Assembly: GCF_013387485.1 (NCBI RefSeq)
Contig: NZ_JABBXB010000001.1
Coordinates: forward strand, 904,649-968,648
Reading direction: 5' to 3'
Length of the DNA stretch: 64,000 bases
Source of the DNA: Stenotrophomonas sp. SAM-B
GTDB lineage: Bacteria > Pseudomonadota > Gammaproteobacteria > Xanthomonadales > Xanthomonadaceae
This document shows, piece after piece, positions 1 to 10,728 of this stretch. Within the stretch, counting starts at the first letter, position 1. Every line of letters starts with the position of its first letter. The notes under the pieces were generated by a model. The model had not been told where the DNA came from. It saw nothing but the letters and a program-made list of their open reading frames with translations, and did no database searches. The position numbers were made by a program, and so were the translations under genes.

Positions 1-140
1 ATGCGGCTGGATACGGCAAACCGTAGCGTGGTTTGCCTGGGCAGGCACGCTCACTCCGGCCCTACGCCGCCGGTTCCAGGTGCACCCTCTTCGGGTCGTT
101 CGTCGTGGCGCCAGTCAGTGGCTGTCTCAACGGGACTGGA
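1..140. other. non-coding window edge with inverted repeat
   Basis: No convincing reading frame is seen downstream of the effector stop. An 8-bp inverted repeat (GGCAAACC at 15-22, GGTTTGCC at 30-37, loop 7 nt) could fold into a hairpin after the effector operon. No T-run follows it on the minus strand, so it is not a typical intrinsic terminator. Confidence 0.4.
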
Positions 141-1031
141 TCAAACCAGCCGCCGATGCTGGACCTCTTCAAGTACCTGGGCAGGTTCGGCGACCGTAGC
201 TGCAGCCTGCTGGCGGTCGATCTGCTGCAGTTGCCGGATCGAATCGTCGACCGAGGTATGCACTGCGGCGTCGATCCCCATATGGGCCCGCCGGTGGGCA
301 GGGTCGTCCAGCGCGCCCTGGATCACGAATACGTTCTGTGAGTCGGAAGAGGGGCCAGTAGGTTTTCCCAGGACAACGTGGTCAATCCGCTCTAGACCTT
401 GGGCCCGGGCCAGGTTCGCCAGGCTGGCGGCCATGCGCTCGCTGGACTGGTCAGGCTGCCTTGCCAGGGCTGCGTCCAGCTTGTGGACGCCCTCGATGGC
501 TTGTTGGTGCAGCGACAGGGACGTGTCGCTCAGCGATCCTGCACTGGATCCCTGCTGCCTGGGTTCCGGCGGAGGCTGCGGGTTCGCCGGGGTAGTGGGC
601 TGAAGGCGTTCTGCCTTGCGGATGGATTCGATCAGTTCCCGGGGCGTATCGGTGAGCATCAGCTCGCCGGCATCCAGCGTTTGCCCGGTCACCTTGGAGA
701 CCGTGGCCGTCGCCCATGACGCGCAGGTGTTGGTGTAGGCCCATGTGACATTCTCGTTCAGGGCCTGATCGAGCTGCTTTTCCTGCTCGGGTGTCAGCTC
801 GTAGTAGCGGGAGGCCGAAGGGACCAATTCGGCTTCCATTCCTTCGCGGATGTCAGTTCCAGGCCCATTGTCCGGCACTTCGGAGTGCGCATCCGGCCAG
901 AGGCCGTAATAGCGTGTGTCGCCTCCGCGGGTCACGGAGATCCATGCGTGGCCATCGATGAGCTGGTTGAGCGAGCCCTGCGTGTTGGGGTCTACATGGC
1001 TGTGGATGCCCAGGACCGTTTTCTCAGTCAT
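141..1031 (-). CDS. X-T4SS effector with C-terminal XVIPCD domain, putative antibacterial toxin
   Basis: 296 residues. Roughly residues 167-275 match the XVIPCD secretion domain of Xanthomonadales type IV secretion effectors. The typical pieces are visible in order: GVHKLDA, SERMAASLA, RIDHVVLG, VFVIQG, DPAHRRAH. The domain ends in a Gln-rich tail and is joined to the N-terminal part by a Pro/Gln linker (about 145-165). XVIPCD is known to be recognised by VirD4 for delivery into rival bacteria. The N-terminal domain (1-140) has HAW at 28-30, YGLWPD at 42-47 and NTCASWA at 101-107. A His followed later by an Asn-x-Cys is the order seen in circularly permuted papain-like (NlpC/P60, LRAT) enzymes. 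An amidase or peptidase activity is therefore my inference only. The probable immunity lipoprotein gene lies 9 bp upstream on the same strand. No T4SS apparatus genes are in the window. Confidence 0.85.
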   Translation of the reverse strand: MTEKTVLGIHSHVDPNTQGSLNQLIDGHAWISVTRGGDTRYYGLWPDAHSEVPDNGPGTDIREGMEAELVPSASRYYELTPEQEKQLDQALNENVTWAYTNTCASWATATVSKVTGQTLDAGELMLTDTPRELIESIRKAERLQPTTPANPQPPPEPRQQGSSAGSLSDTSLSLHQQAIEGVHKLDAALARQPDQSSERMAASLANLARAQGLERIDHVVLGKPTGPSSDSQNVFVIQGALDDPAHRRAHMGIDAAVHTSVDDSIRQLQQIDRQQAAATVAEPAQVLEEVQHRRLV

Positions 1032-1040
1032 GGCACACCC

Positions 1041-1466
1041 TTATGGAAAGACCTGTTCTTCGCCGTCGGCGAAAACCATCACAACGCGAGGCGCCAACAG
1101 CGGAATATCCTGCACCGCAGGCTTGGGCGGGCCAGGCACGATGTGACGACGCAGCATGGTCGCGCAGTCACCAGAAATCGGACACCGGTCGATGACGATC
1201 TTCATGATGTCTGCCTCGACAACGTAGCTGATTCCCGCGGCGTAATACATGCTTTCAAGTGGATTCTTGAACTGCACCTGGAGGGTGGAGTCGGACACTT
1301 TGGTCACCACGACCGGCTCGACGCTTGACTTGGAATAGCTCGGTTTCACGTGATCTCCTGCACATCCGGAAAGCGGGACTGCCGCCAGCGCCGCCCATGC
1401 GACGGCGCAGCGCACCACGCGGCGTGCGCTGCTGGACAGGTTCAGTGGGAGGTCTGGGCGATTCAT
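1041..1466 (-). CDS. putative T4SS immunity lipoprotein (X-Tfi)
   Basis: 141 residues with a basic N-terminus, a hydrophobic stretch (about 18-34) and a lipobox LSGC with Cys35, so a periplasm-facing lipoprotein is expected. The mature part resembles no family I can name; it has Cys94 and Cys100. It is encoded directly upstream of the XVIPCD effector, 9 bp apart and probably co-transcribed. Genes in this position usually encode the cognate immunity protein, and a lipoprotein immunity implies the effector acts in the periplasm, probably on cell wall. The role rests on position, not on homology. Confidence 0.72.
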   Translation of the reverse strand: MNRPDLPLNLSSSARRVVRCAVAWAALAAVPLSGCAGDHVKPSYSKSSVEPVVVTKVSDSTLQVQFKNPLESMYYAAGISYVVEADIMKIVIDRCPISGDCATMLRRHIVPGPPKPAVQDIPLLAPRVVMVFADGEEQVFP

Positions 1467-1516
1467 GCCTGGATTCTGGCATGGCGCCGCGTGTGAAATG
1501 CGTGTCGGGGCGCACA

Positions 1517-1543
1517 GTAGTGCCGGCCAGCGGCCGGCACTAC
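1517..1543. repeat. SMAG (GTAG) REP palindrome
   Basis: A near-perfect palindrome with 12-bp arms beginning GTAGTGCCGGCC and a 3-nt loop, ending six bases from the stop codon of the TonB receptor gene. The GTAG end and GC-rich stem fit the SMAG family of Stenotrophomonas. It may protect or terminate the receptor mRNA. Confidence 0.85.
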
Positions 1544-1548
1544 CCCTG

Positions 1549-3942
1549 TTACCACTTGTAGGTCACGCGCCCGTATACGTACGCACCATTGAACCCGTAC
1601 GGCGAGTAGTTGCTGTACGGCAGCATGCCCCAGGTGGAGTTCTGCAGGTCCACGGTGCGGTCCGGGTATTCGTCCAGGATGTTGTCCGCGCCCAGGGTCA
1701 GGGTCCAGTTCTCGCTCGGCTTGTAGCTGGCCGAGGCATCCAGCACCCACGAGGCGTCGTAGGTCTGGTCGCGCAGGGCGGTCGCCGAATTGCGCACGGT
1801 GAACGAGCCGTAGCGGGTGGCCGCCAGGTTCAGGTCCCAGCGGTCCGAACGCCAGGTACCGCTGAGGATGGTCTTGTCGCGCGGGTAGCTGTCCTCGATG
1901 CGGCCGATCTCATCGCGGCCGATCAGCGACTGGGTGATGCCCAGCGTGCCGAACACCGGCGGCGAGCCGATGAACTTCTTCACCTCGGTTTCGTTGTAGC
2001 TGTATGCAGCGGTCAGCTCCAGCGAGCTGGCGGCGAAGGGAATCGTGTAGCTGGAGACCGCATCCACGCCGCGGGTGCGGGTGTCCACGCCGTTGGTGAA
2101 GTAGGAGAACGCAGTGACGCCCGGCAGCCCCAGCCCGGACAGCAGTGCGTTGGCGGCGTCATTGGTGGTGATGTTGGTCGACAAGACGATGCGGTCGTCG
2201 ATGTCGATCTGGTACGCATCCACGGTCAGGTACAGCCGATCCACCGGCTGCAGCACCAGGCCCAGGCTGTACGAGGTCGAGCTTTCGGCCTTCAGCGGGC
2301 TGGCACCCAGCGCCTGCGCGGCAGGGCTGGTGGTCGGGAAGGTGCCGCGTTCGACGAACACGCCGTTGACGATCGTGCTGGTCACCGCCTGGTAGCTCTG
2401 CTGGGCCAGCGACGGAGCGCGGAAACCGCTGGAGGCAGTGGCGCGCAGGGCGACCTTGTCGGTGAAGGCGTAGCGTGCGGAGAGCTTGCCGGAGAACTTG
2501 TCGCCGAAGTCCGAGTAGTCCTCGTAGCGGCCGGTCACGCCGGCGGAGAACTTGTCGGTGAGGTCGGCTTCCAGCCCGGCATAGACGGCGTAATTGTCGC
2601 GGTCGGCGTCGACGGCGTTGAGCGGGGTGAAGCCGCCGAAGCCCTGCGCACCGCTGCCGGTGTAGGAGTTCAGTTCACCGGCCGACTGCTCCCACTTCTC
2701 CTTGCGGTACTCACCGCCGAAGGACAGCGTGACCGGGTAGGCCAGGCCCCAGTCCAGGGTCTTGGTCACGTCGGCATTGACGATGTTCTGGGTGTACTCC
2801 AGCGCGCCGTCGTAGAACGAGCGCGGGCTGTTCACACCGAGCGCGTAGTTGATGCTGTTGCGGGTGTGGAAGTCGATCTTGTTGGCGCCATAGTTGTAGC
2901 TGACATCCCAGTTCCAGCCGTTGTCGGAGCCGCCCTTGACACCGGCGACCAGCGAGCGGTCCTTGGAGTACTGGTTGATCTCCGGCACGAAGCCGTCCGG
3001 GTAGGTCTGCGCCAGCAGCGGGCCCTGGTTGCTGTTGTTGCGCGAGCGGTAGAACGCGAACGAGGTGATGTCGCGGTTGCTGGCCATCGCGGTGGCGTAG
3101 GCCGAGACGTGGTCGCTGAACTGGAAGCTGGCGTTGGCCGAGGCGGCGGTCGCATCCACCTGCGGGTCGCCGACCACGAAGGTGGTCTGGCCGATGTTGG
3201 GGAAGTTGCCGGTGTTCGGCGCGGTGCCCTGGTACGGGCCGGCCCGGTTGCTCTCGTCCTGCTGGACGATCTGGCCGGCCACGTGGACGCTGCCGCGGCC
3301 GTCGGCGAAGCCGATGCCGGTATCGCCGGAGAGCTGGTACTTGTTGCCGTCACCGGCCGAGTACTGGCCGGCGTCCAGCGCCAGGCTGCCGCCGGAGGAC
3401 GAACCCTTGAGCACGATGTTGATCACACCGGCGATGGCGTCCGAACCGTACTGCGCCGAGGCGCCGTCGCGCAGCACTTCCACGCGCTCGATCGAGGCGA
3501 TCGGGATCGCGTTGATGTCCACCGCCGAGGAGCCACGGCCAATGCTGCCGTTGACGTTGATCTGCGCCGAGGTGTGGCGGCGCTTGCCGTTGACCAGCAC
3601 CAGCACCTGGTCCGGGGACAGGCCGCGCAGCTGCGCCGGGCGGATGCCGCTGGTGCCATCGGTCAGCGCCGGGCGCGGGAAGTTCAGCGAGGGCAGGGCG
3701 CGGGCCAGCGCGGTGGCCAGCTCGGTGGTGCCGGTGGACTGCAGCGCCTCGGGGGTGATGATGTCGATCGGCGACTGCGACTCGGCCACGGTACGGTCGG
3801 CTACGCGGGTACCGGTGACGATGATGGTGTCCAGGGTGTTGGCCGCCGTGCGGGCGGGCGCGTCCTGGGCGGTGGCGGCGAAGCTGGACATACCGAGCGC
3901 GACAGCTACGGCGGCGGCGAGCGTACTGGTCTTGCGGTTCAT
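1549..3942 (-). CDS. TonB-dependent outer-membrane receptor
   Basis: 797 residues from the ATG at 3942. The frame continues upstream, but this start gives a signal peptide (MNRKTSTLAAAVAVALG, cleaved near ATAQ) and has a GGAG about 9 nt before it. A plug domain follows: a TonB-box-like segment DTIIVTGTR, then QLRGLSPDQVLVLVNGKR and SIERVEVLRDGASAQYGSDA, the classic plug signatures. The rest is beta-barrel sequence ending in the aromatic YKW. Such receptors import siderophores, vitamin B12, sugars or peptides using TonB-ExbBD energy. There is no neighbouring periplasmic or transport gene to suggest the ligand. It is monocistronic and followed by a SMAG hairpin. A TTGACA-like -35 on the minus strand lies at 4068-4063. 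Confidence 0.9.
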   Translation of the reverse strand: MNRKTSTLAAAVAVALGMSSFAATAQDAPARTAANTLDTIIVTGTRVADRTVAESQSPIDIITPEALQSTGTTELATALARALPSLNFPRPALTDGTSGIRPAQLRGLSPDQVLVLVNGKRRHTSAQINVNGSIGRGSSAVDINAIPIASIERVEVLRDGASAQYGSDAIAGVINIVLKGSSSGGSLALDAGQYSAGDGNKYQLSGDTGIGFADGRGSVHVAGQIVQQDESNRAGPYQGTAPNTGNFPNIGQTTFVVGDPQVDATAASANASFQFSDHVSAYATAMASNRDITSFAFYRSRNNSNQGPLLAQTYPDGFVPEINQYSKDRSLVAGVKGGSDNGWNWDVSYNYGANKIDFHTRNSINYALGVNSPRSFYDGALEYTQNIVNADVTKTLDWGLAYPVTLSFGGEYRKEKWEQSAGELNSYTGSGAQGFGGFTPLNAVDADRDNYAVYAGLEADLTDKFSAGVTGRYEDYSDFGDKFSGKLSARYAFTDKVALRATASSGFRAPSLAQQSYQAVTSTIVNGVFVERGTFPTTSPAAQALGASPLKAESSTSYSLGLVLQPVDRLYLTVDAYQIDIDDRIVLSTNITTNDAANALLSGLGLPGVTAFSYFTNGVDTRTRGVDAVSSYTIPFAASSLELTAAYSYNETEVKKFIGSPPVFGTLGITQSLIGRDEIGRIEDSYPRDKTILSGTWRSDRWDLNLAATRYGSFTVRNSATALRDQTYDASWVLDASASYKPSENWTLTLGADNILDEYPDRTVDLQNSTWGMLPYSNYSPYGFNGAYVYGRVTYKW

Positions 3943-4285
3943 CAGGATGTGGCTCCGGTAGGGGCGGTGCTGCACCAAAGCGACATCACGACATCGAGGA
4001 TCGGGTCTGCGAAGGCGGTTGTTGCGGTGCGCAAGAGACGGATTAACGGGATATTCATCGCTTGTCAAATATTTGCCATGTTCGCAAAAAACGTTGCAGC
4101 AGCAACCATTTACGTGAGGTCGAGGATCTGACAGGAGGGTCCCGGGGGGCGCAGGCAGGGTCGTGGGAGAGAGAAACGAGGCCTGCCGCGCATCCCGGGG
4201 CCCGTCAAGTATTCGTTAACGCTAGAATTACGTCGCAGGAAAGGTGCTCACGAGCACATTCCATTCCGTTATATGGACCCCCAAG
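3943..4285. promoter_or_regulatory. divergent intergenic region, TonB receptor / ABC-F gene
   Basis: 343 bp without a plausible gene and AT-richer than its surroundings. On the minus strand a TTGACA at 4068-4063 could serve the TonB receptor. On the plus strand TAGAAT at 4223-4228 could be the -10 of the ABC-F gene, though no good -35 is visible. An interrupted dyad GTTGC-AGCA-GCAAC near 4094-4107 could bind a regulator. All are weak calls. Confidence 0.35.
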
Positions 4286-6142
<1,857 letters not shown>

Positions 6143-6147
6143 ACGGC

Positions 6148-6217
6148 ATGCCGACCAACGGTCGGCATCTACCTGGCACCCTCAGGCAACCGGTAGGTGC
6201 CGACCGTTGGTCGGCAC
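6148..6217. repeat. pair of SMAG REP palindromes in opposite orientation
   Basis: Two hairpins built on TGCCGACC/GGTCGGCA: one at 6148-6173 (GTAG on the minus strand) and one at 6193-6217 (GTAG on the plus strand). They sit between the convergent ABC-F and ampR-like genes, and the second lies inside the 3' coding end of the regulator. Confidence 0.85.
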
Positions 6218-7081
6218 ATCGTCCTGCGCCTCCAGCCATTCCCGGAACCGTCGCGCCGCATCGCTTTCGGCGCGCGAGCGCAGCCGCGTCAGCCAGTACC
6301 GCCCCAGGTCCAGCGTCTGTGCAAACGGCTGGATCAGGCGCCCCTGGGCCAGGTCCTGCTCGAACATCTTCAACGGCAACAGCGCCACGCCGGCGCCGGC
6401 CGCGGCGGCACTGGCCAGCGTCAGGGAAGAATCGAACACCGGCCCGCGCGCTTCCAGCTCCGGAGCCCCGGCCGCCTGCAGCCAGCGTGGCCACTCGTCG
6501 CTTCGGTAGGAGCGCAGCAACGCCACATTGGCCAGATCGCGCGGCTGCCGCAGCGTACGTGCCAGCGCGGGTGCGCACAGGGGCGCGAACGGTGCATCCA
6601 GCACCGCATCGCTGACCTGCCCCTGCCAATCGCCGTCGCCGAACCGGATCGCAAGGTCCAGCCCTTCACCGGCCAGATCGATGCGGTTGTTGTGGGTCTG
6701 CAGGCGCAGCTCGATATCCGGATGCCGCGCGTTGAAATCGCCCAGGCGTGGCAGCAGCCAGCCGGTGGCGAAGGTGCCGACCACGCCCACGCTCAATACC
6801 TCGCGGAAGTGCCCGCCGACGAAACGGTCCAGGCTCACTGCGATGCGGTCGAAGGCCTCATTGAGCACCGGATACAGGCGGGCTCCTTCATCGGTCAGGG
6901 CGACCCCGCGCGGCAACCGGGTGAATAGCGACACACCCAGCCGGTCCTCCAGCGCCCGGATCTGATGGCTCAGCGCGGCCTGGCTGACGCACAGCTCCAA
7001 CGCGGCGCGGGTGAAATTCTGGTGCCGTGCAGCGGCCTCGAAGGCGCGCAGGGCATTGAGCGGCAGCTGGGGGCGGAGCAT
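6182..7081 (-). CDS. ampR: LysR-type regulator, AmpR-like
   Basis: 299 residues from the ATG at 7081. The N-terminal winged helix-turn-helix reads NALRAFEAAARHQNFTRAA and VSQAALSHQIRALEDRLGV. The effector domain contains PRLGDFNARHPDIELRL and LDLAIRFGDG, as in AmpR. AmpR senses muropeptides released by beta-lactam damage and switches on a divergent beta-lactamase gene. The class A beta-lactamase gene is divergent, 206 bp away, which supports the call. The last 13 or so codons, including DVPTNGRHLP, are the translated SMAG repeat at 6193-6217, so the natural C-terminus has been replaced or extended by a repeat insertion. Confidence 0.85.
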   Translation of the reverse strand: MLRPQLPLNALRAFEAAARHQNFTRAALELCVSQAALSHQIRALEDRLGVSLFTRLPRGVALTDEGARLYPVLNEAFDRIAVSLDRFVGGHFREVLSVGVVGTFATGWLLPRLGDFNARHPDIELRLQTHNNRIDLAGEGLDLAIRFGDGDWQGQVSDAVLDAPFAPLCAPALARTLRQPRDLANVALLRSYRSDEWPRWLQAAGAPELEARGPVFDSSLTLASAAAAGAGVALLPLKMFEQDLAQGRLIQPFAQTLDLGRYWLTRLRSRAESDAARRFREWLEAQDDVPTNGRHLPVA

Positions 7082-7287
7082 GGGTCGAGCCGTGAGCAGG
7101 AGTGATGCATCTTCGCACTGAGGGGGCTGCTGCGGGGAGCAGCTGGCAGAGATGAGGGCAATTCCTGCGTTCATTCCCAGAGGTTGGTCCGGTAGGCATG
7201 AGGGCAGGTAATGGCTGCCGCTGAAAATCCTCGCTGGTGGCGGCGCCGCAACCTGCCAATACTCAGGCCTTCGCCACGGAGAACCGC
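7082..7287. promoter_or_regulatory. ampR-bla intercistronic control region
   Basis: 206 bp between the start codons of the divergent regulator and beta-lactamase genes. In known AmpR systems the LysR operator (T-N11-A) and both promoters lie here. I could not place a single operator with confidence; a weak AATACT near 7257-7262 may be the -10 for bla. Confidence 0.45.
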
Positions 7288-8190
7288 ATGATCGCTCGAC
7301 GACAGTTCCTGCAATGGACCGGCGCGGCCGCCGCCTCGGCATTGGCCGCCGCTGCCTTTGCCAAGACCCCGCTGCCCTCGCCGAAATCAACCGCCGCGGC
7401 GAAGGACTTCGCGGCATTGGAAGCAGCGAGCGGTGGGCGCCTCGGCGTGACCCTGCTCAACACCGGCACCGGCTGGCGCACCGGCAATCGGCAGGACGAA
7501 CGCTTCCCGATGTGCAGCACGTTCAAGTTCGTGTTGTCCGCGGCTGTCCTGCATCTGGCCGACCAGGGCAGGCTCTCGCTGGACCGGCGCGTGGCCGTGC
7601 GCCAGCGGGACATGCTCTCGCATGCCCCGGTGACCACGCGGCATATCGGCAAGGACGTGACGGTGCGTGACCTGTGCCGGGCGACCATGATCACCAGCGA
7701 CAATCCGGCGGCGAACCTGCTGCTGGGCATGGTCGGTGGGCCGGCCGGCGTGACCGCGTTCCTGCGCGCGAATGGCGATGCGGTGACGCGCAATGATCGA
7801 CTCGAGCCGGAGATGAACCGGTTCGCCCCGGGCGATCCGCGCGACACCACCAGCCCGGCCGCGATGGCCGCCAGCCTGCAGCGCTTCGTACTCGGTGACG
7901 TCCTCAAGCCCGCCTCGAAACAGCAGCTGGCCGATTGGCTGATCGACAATGAAACCGGCGATGCGCGTCTGCGCGCCGGGCTGTCCAAGGCATGGCGGGT
8001 GGGCGACAAGACCGGCAGCAATGGCGAGGACACCACCAACGACATCGCGATCCTGTGGCCGCTCGCCGGCGGCGCTCCGTGGGTGCTGACCAGCTACCTG
8101 CAGGGCGCGACGGTCGATGATGCCGGCCGCAACGACGTGCTGCGGCAGGTCGCAGTGATCGCCGAAGGCATCATGCAGCAGGCCGGGTAG
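7288..8190 (+). CDS. class A beta-lactamase, L2-like, Tat-exported
   Basis: 300 residues from the ATG at 7288, preceded by GGAG. The signal peptide carries a twin-arginine motif (RRQFLQW), so export is folded via Tat, as for L2 of S. maltophilia. All class A catalytic motifs are present: S77-x-x-K80 (STFK, with Cys76 before it), SDN at 137-139, ExxxN at 173-177 (EPEMN) and KTG at 241-243. The enzyme should hydrolyse penicillins and cephalosporins in the periplasm. The overall sequence suggests the L2 family, but with clear divergence, so the substrate range cannot be read from sequence. Control by the adjacent AmpR-like protein is expected. Confidence 0.92.
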   Translation: MIARRQFLQWTGAAAASALAAAAFAKTPLPSPKSTAAAKDFAALEAASGGRLGVTLLNTGTGWRTGNRQDERFPMCSTFKFVLSAAVLHLADQGRLSLDRRVAVRQRDMLSHAPVTTRHIGKDVTVRDLCRATMITSDNPAANLLLGMVGGPAGVTAFLRANGDAVTRNDRLEPEMNRFAPGDPRDTTSPAAMAASLQRFVLGDVLKPASKQQLADWLIDNETGDARLRAGLSKAWRVGDKTGSNGEDTTNDIAILWPLAGGAPWVLTSYLQGATVDDAGRNDVLRQVAVIAEGIMQQAG

Positions 8191-8203
8191 GCCACGCCGC
8201 CCG

Positions 8204-8405
8204 ATAGGCACCGACCGTTGGTCGGTGCGCACTGAGGGTAGTGCCGGCCGCTGGCCGGCTCCCCATGAAGCAGTCACCGCTCACCGCCGTGATCGCCCGC
8301 AGCCAGCACCGCGTGGAGCCGGCCAGCGGCCGGCACTACCCACGAAACCCGCATCGCACGCAGCCCGCACCGCCTGCAGCAGAGCCGGCCAACGGCCGGC
8401 ACCAC
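8204..8405. repeat. cluster of four SMAG REP palindromes
   Basis: Four GC-rich hairpins at 8204-8228, 8238-8260 (GTAG on +), 8317-8339 (GTAG on -) and 8382-8405 (degenerate). They fill the 225-bp gap between the convergent bla and glucosylglycerol genes. The second and third face each other, the paired arrangement typical of REP doublets. No gene is present here. Confidence 0.85.
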
Positions 8406-8415
8406 CGTTCCGGCG

Positions 8416-10728
8416 TCAGCCTTCGGGGTGGCTGTTGCGTACCGCCTCCAGGAAATCCCGGCCCCAGCGGTCCACGTCGTAGTACTCCACGCTGCCGAAC
8501 AACTGCCGCATGCGCCCGGTCGCTTCGTCGTCGGGCATCGACAACGCCTGCAGCAGCCCTGCCGTCAGATCGGCCGGATCGTGTGGGTTGGTCAACACCG
8601 CGCCCTTCAGCTCCGCGGCCGCACCGGCGAACTCACTGAGCACCAGCACACCGTTGCTGCCCTCGATGCCCTGCGTGGCCACGAACTCCTTGGACACCAG
8701 GTTCAAGCCATCGCGCAGCGGGGTGATCCACATCACCTGCGCGGCCGCGTAATGCGCCACCACTTCCTCGAACGGCAACGCCTGCGCGAAGAAGCGTACC
8801 GGGGTCCAGTCCAGCCGCGAGAAGCGCCCGTTGATCCGCCCGACCGCCTGTTCGATCTGGTTCTGCAGCGTGCGGTAGATGGTCATCTCGCGCGCGGCGG
8901 GGACGCAGATCATCAGCAGGGTGACCTTGCCCTGGCGATCCGGATGCTGTTCCAGCAGCCGTTCGAAGGCTTCCAGTTTGGCCAGCGTGCCCTTGGTGTA
9001 ATCCAGCCGCTCCACCGACAGCACCAGCTTGCGCGCGCCGATCTCGCGGCGCAGCTTGAAGATGTCGTTGCGCACGTCGCTGCGCGCGAGCACGTTGTGG
9101 ATGCGGCGCAGATCGGTGCCAACCGGATGCGCACCGAGCGCGACTTCGCGATCGCCCACGCGCAGGCGCGTGGTCATCGTGTCCAGGCCGACCGCACACC
9201 CGTAGGTGAGGAAGCGGGGTGCGCAGCTTTCCCAGGCCAGCCGCTCGGCCGGCATCGCACCGCGGACCACGTCGACGAAGTTCTCCACCTGGCGTGGAAT
9301 GTGGAAGCCGATGTAGTCGCAGCTGAGCAGGCTGCCGATGATCTCGCGGCGCCACGGCACCACGTTGAACACATCGGCCGAGGGGAAATAGGTGTGGTGG
9401 AAGAACGCGATCTTCAGGTCCGGGCGCAGCTCACGCAGCGTGGCCGGCACCATCCACAGGTTGTAGTCGTGGATCCACACGGTCGCGCCATGCGCGGCTT
9501 CGGCGGCGGTGGCCTCGGCGAACTTGCGGTTGACCTTCAGGAACACCTGCCAGTCTTCTTCGCGGAACTTCGCGCGCTCCCAGAACACATGCAGCATCGG
9601 CCAGAACGCTTCCTTGGAGAAGCGCTTGTAGAAGATGTCCACCTCCTGCTTGCTCAGCGGCACGCGCGCGGCGGTCAGGGTGGGGTAGCGCTCGGCATCC
9701 ACCGCCAGATGGGTCTGGAACGGGCCGCGCTTGGGCTCGTCGATGCCCCAGGCCACCCACGACCCTTTCTGGCCGCCTTCGAAGAAGCTCAGCAGCGAGG
9801 GAATGATGCCGTTCGGCGAGCGCGGTGGGCGCTGCACGAGCACGCCGTCTTCCATCACTTCATCGAAGGGCAGGCGGTGGTAGACCATCACCAGGTCCGC
9901 ACCGTCGGCGCGCGCCTGTGCCGGCGGACGCAGGAAAGGATCGTCATCGGCGAGCAGGCCGAACTGTTCGATCGCCTCGAGGATCCCGCCGCAGCCGGGC
10001 GCCTGCGCGTGGTAGGTGTGCTTCAGGTCGGCGGTGGCGGCGGTCAGTGCCGGCTCGGAATCGCCGACGCACACGCCGCGGAAACCGGAGGTGTACATCG
10101 ACAGGTCATTGAGGGTGTCACCGGCCACCAGGATGCGGTCGCGAGGGAGTTCCAGCAGGCGCGCAAGCGCGGCCAGGGTGCGGCCCTTGTCGGTATCGGG
10201 CGGCAGGATGTCGAGATAGCGGTCGGCCGAGTACAGCACATCGCAGCCCAGCGCCTGTGCGGCAGCCTGGATCTGCGCGCGCAGCGGCGCCAGCGTGTCG
10301 GGATCGCAGAAGTACGAGCAGCGGCGTTCCTGGGGAACGTCCTGGCGCTGCAGCGCGGTGAACGGGCGCATCGCCGCGGCGACCACCTGCTCGCCTGGCC
10401 AGTGCGCATCGATCATCGATTGCAGGGGCTGCAGCGGCTGCAGGGTGTGGCCGTCGACGACGGTGGCGCCGACATCGCAGACCACGTAATCCGGACGCGG
10501 GATGGCCGGATCGGAGAGCAGGGGCATCACCGCTTCCAGGCCGCGGCCGGTGATGAAGATCAGGCGGATGCCGGGGTGCTGGTCGACCAGCCGGTAGAGC
10601 CGATGGCGCGCGGCGGGATCGCCGGCGAGGAAGGTGCCATCCAGATCGGTGGCGAGGATCAGTTGCGGTGCCGGCGGGGCCGGCGGTGTACGGGTTGGAG
10701 TGAGGGAGGTCGGTGTCGAAACAGTCAA
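8416..10728 (-). CDS. ggpPS: glucosylglycerol-phosphate phosphatase/synthase fusion
   Basis: 770 residues. The N-terminal ~265 residues form a HAD phosphatase (DLDGTF, IFITGRG, VAGDTLNDLSM). The remainder is a GT20 glycosyltransferase. Its motifs IHDYNLWMVP and FFHHTYFPSADVFN are those of glucosylglycerol-phosphate synthase rather than trehalose-6-phosphate synthase. It should join ADP-glucose to glycerol-3-phosphate and dephosphorylate the product, giving the osmolyte glucosylglycerol in one polypeptide, as described for S. rhizophila. The start codon is TTG, with AAGGAAG before it; the stop of the upstream transporter gene overlaps it, implying translational coupling. Trehalose synthesis is the alternative, less likely function. 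Confidence 0.9.
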   Translation of the reverse strand: MTVSTPTSLTPTRTPPAPPAPQLILATDLDGTFLAGDPAARHRLYRLVDQHPGIRLIFITGRGLEAVMPLLSDPAIPRPDYVVCDVGATVVDGHTLQPLQPLQSMIDAHWPGEQVVAAAMRPFTALQRQDVPQERRCSYFCDPDTLAPLRAQIQAAAQALGCDVLYSADRYLDILPPDTDKGRTLAALARLLELPRDRILVAGDTLNDLSMYTSGFRGVCVGDSEPALTAATADLKHTYHAQAPGCGGILEAIEQFGLLADDDPFLRPPAQARADGADLVMVYHRLPFDEVMEDGVLVQRPPRSPNGIIPSLLSFFEGGQKGSWVAWGIDEPKRGPFQTHLAVDAERYPTLTAARVPLSKQEVDIFYKRFSKEAFWPMLHVFWERAKFREEDWQVFLKVNRKFAEATAAEAAHGATVWIHDYNLWMVPATLRELRPDLKIAFFHHTYFPSADVFNVVPWRREIIGSLLSCDYIGFHIPRQVENFVDVVRGAMPAERLAWESCAPRFLTYGCAVGLDTMTTRLRVGDREVALGAHPVGTDLRRIHNVLARSDVRNDIFKLRREIGARKLVLSVERLDYTKGTLAKLEAFERLLEQHPDRQGKVTLLMICVPAAREMTIYRTLQNQIEQAVGRINGRFSRLDWTPVRFFAQALPFEEVVAHYAAAQVMWITPLRDGLNLVSKEFVATQGIEGSNGVLVLSEFAGAAAELKGAVLTNPHDPADLTAGLLQALSMPDDEATGRMRQLFGSVEYYDVDRWGRDFLEAVRNSHPEG

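Noticed and set aside
1465..4131. 888-residue open frame on the plus strand
   Set aside because: It is antisense to the TonB receptor; Gly/Val/Arg/Gln-rich composition with no domain. Long antisense frames are expected at this GC content.
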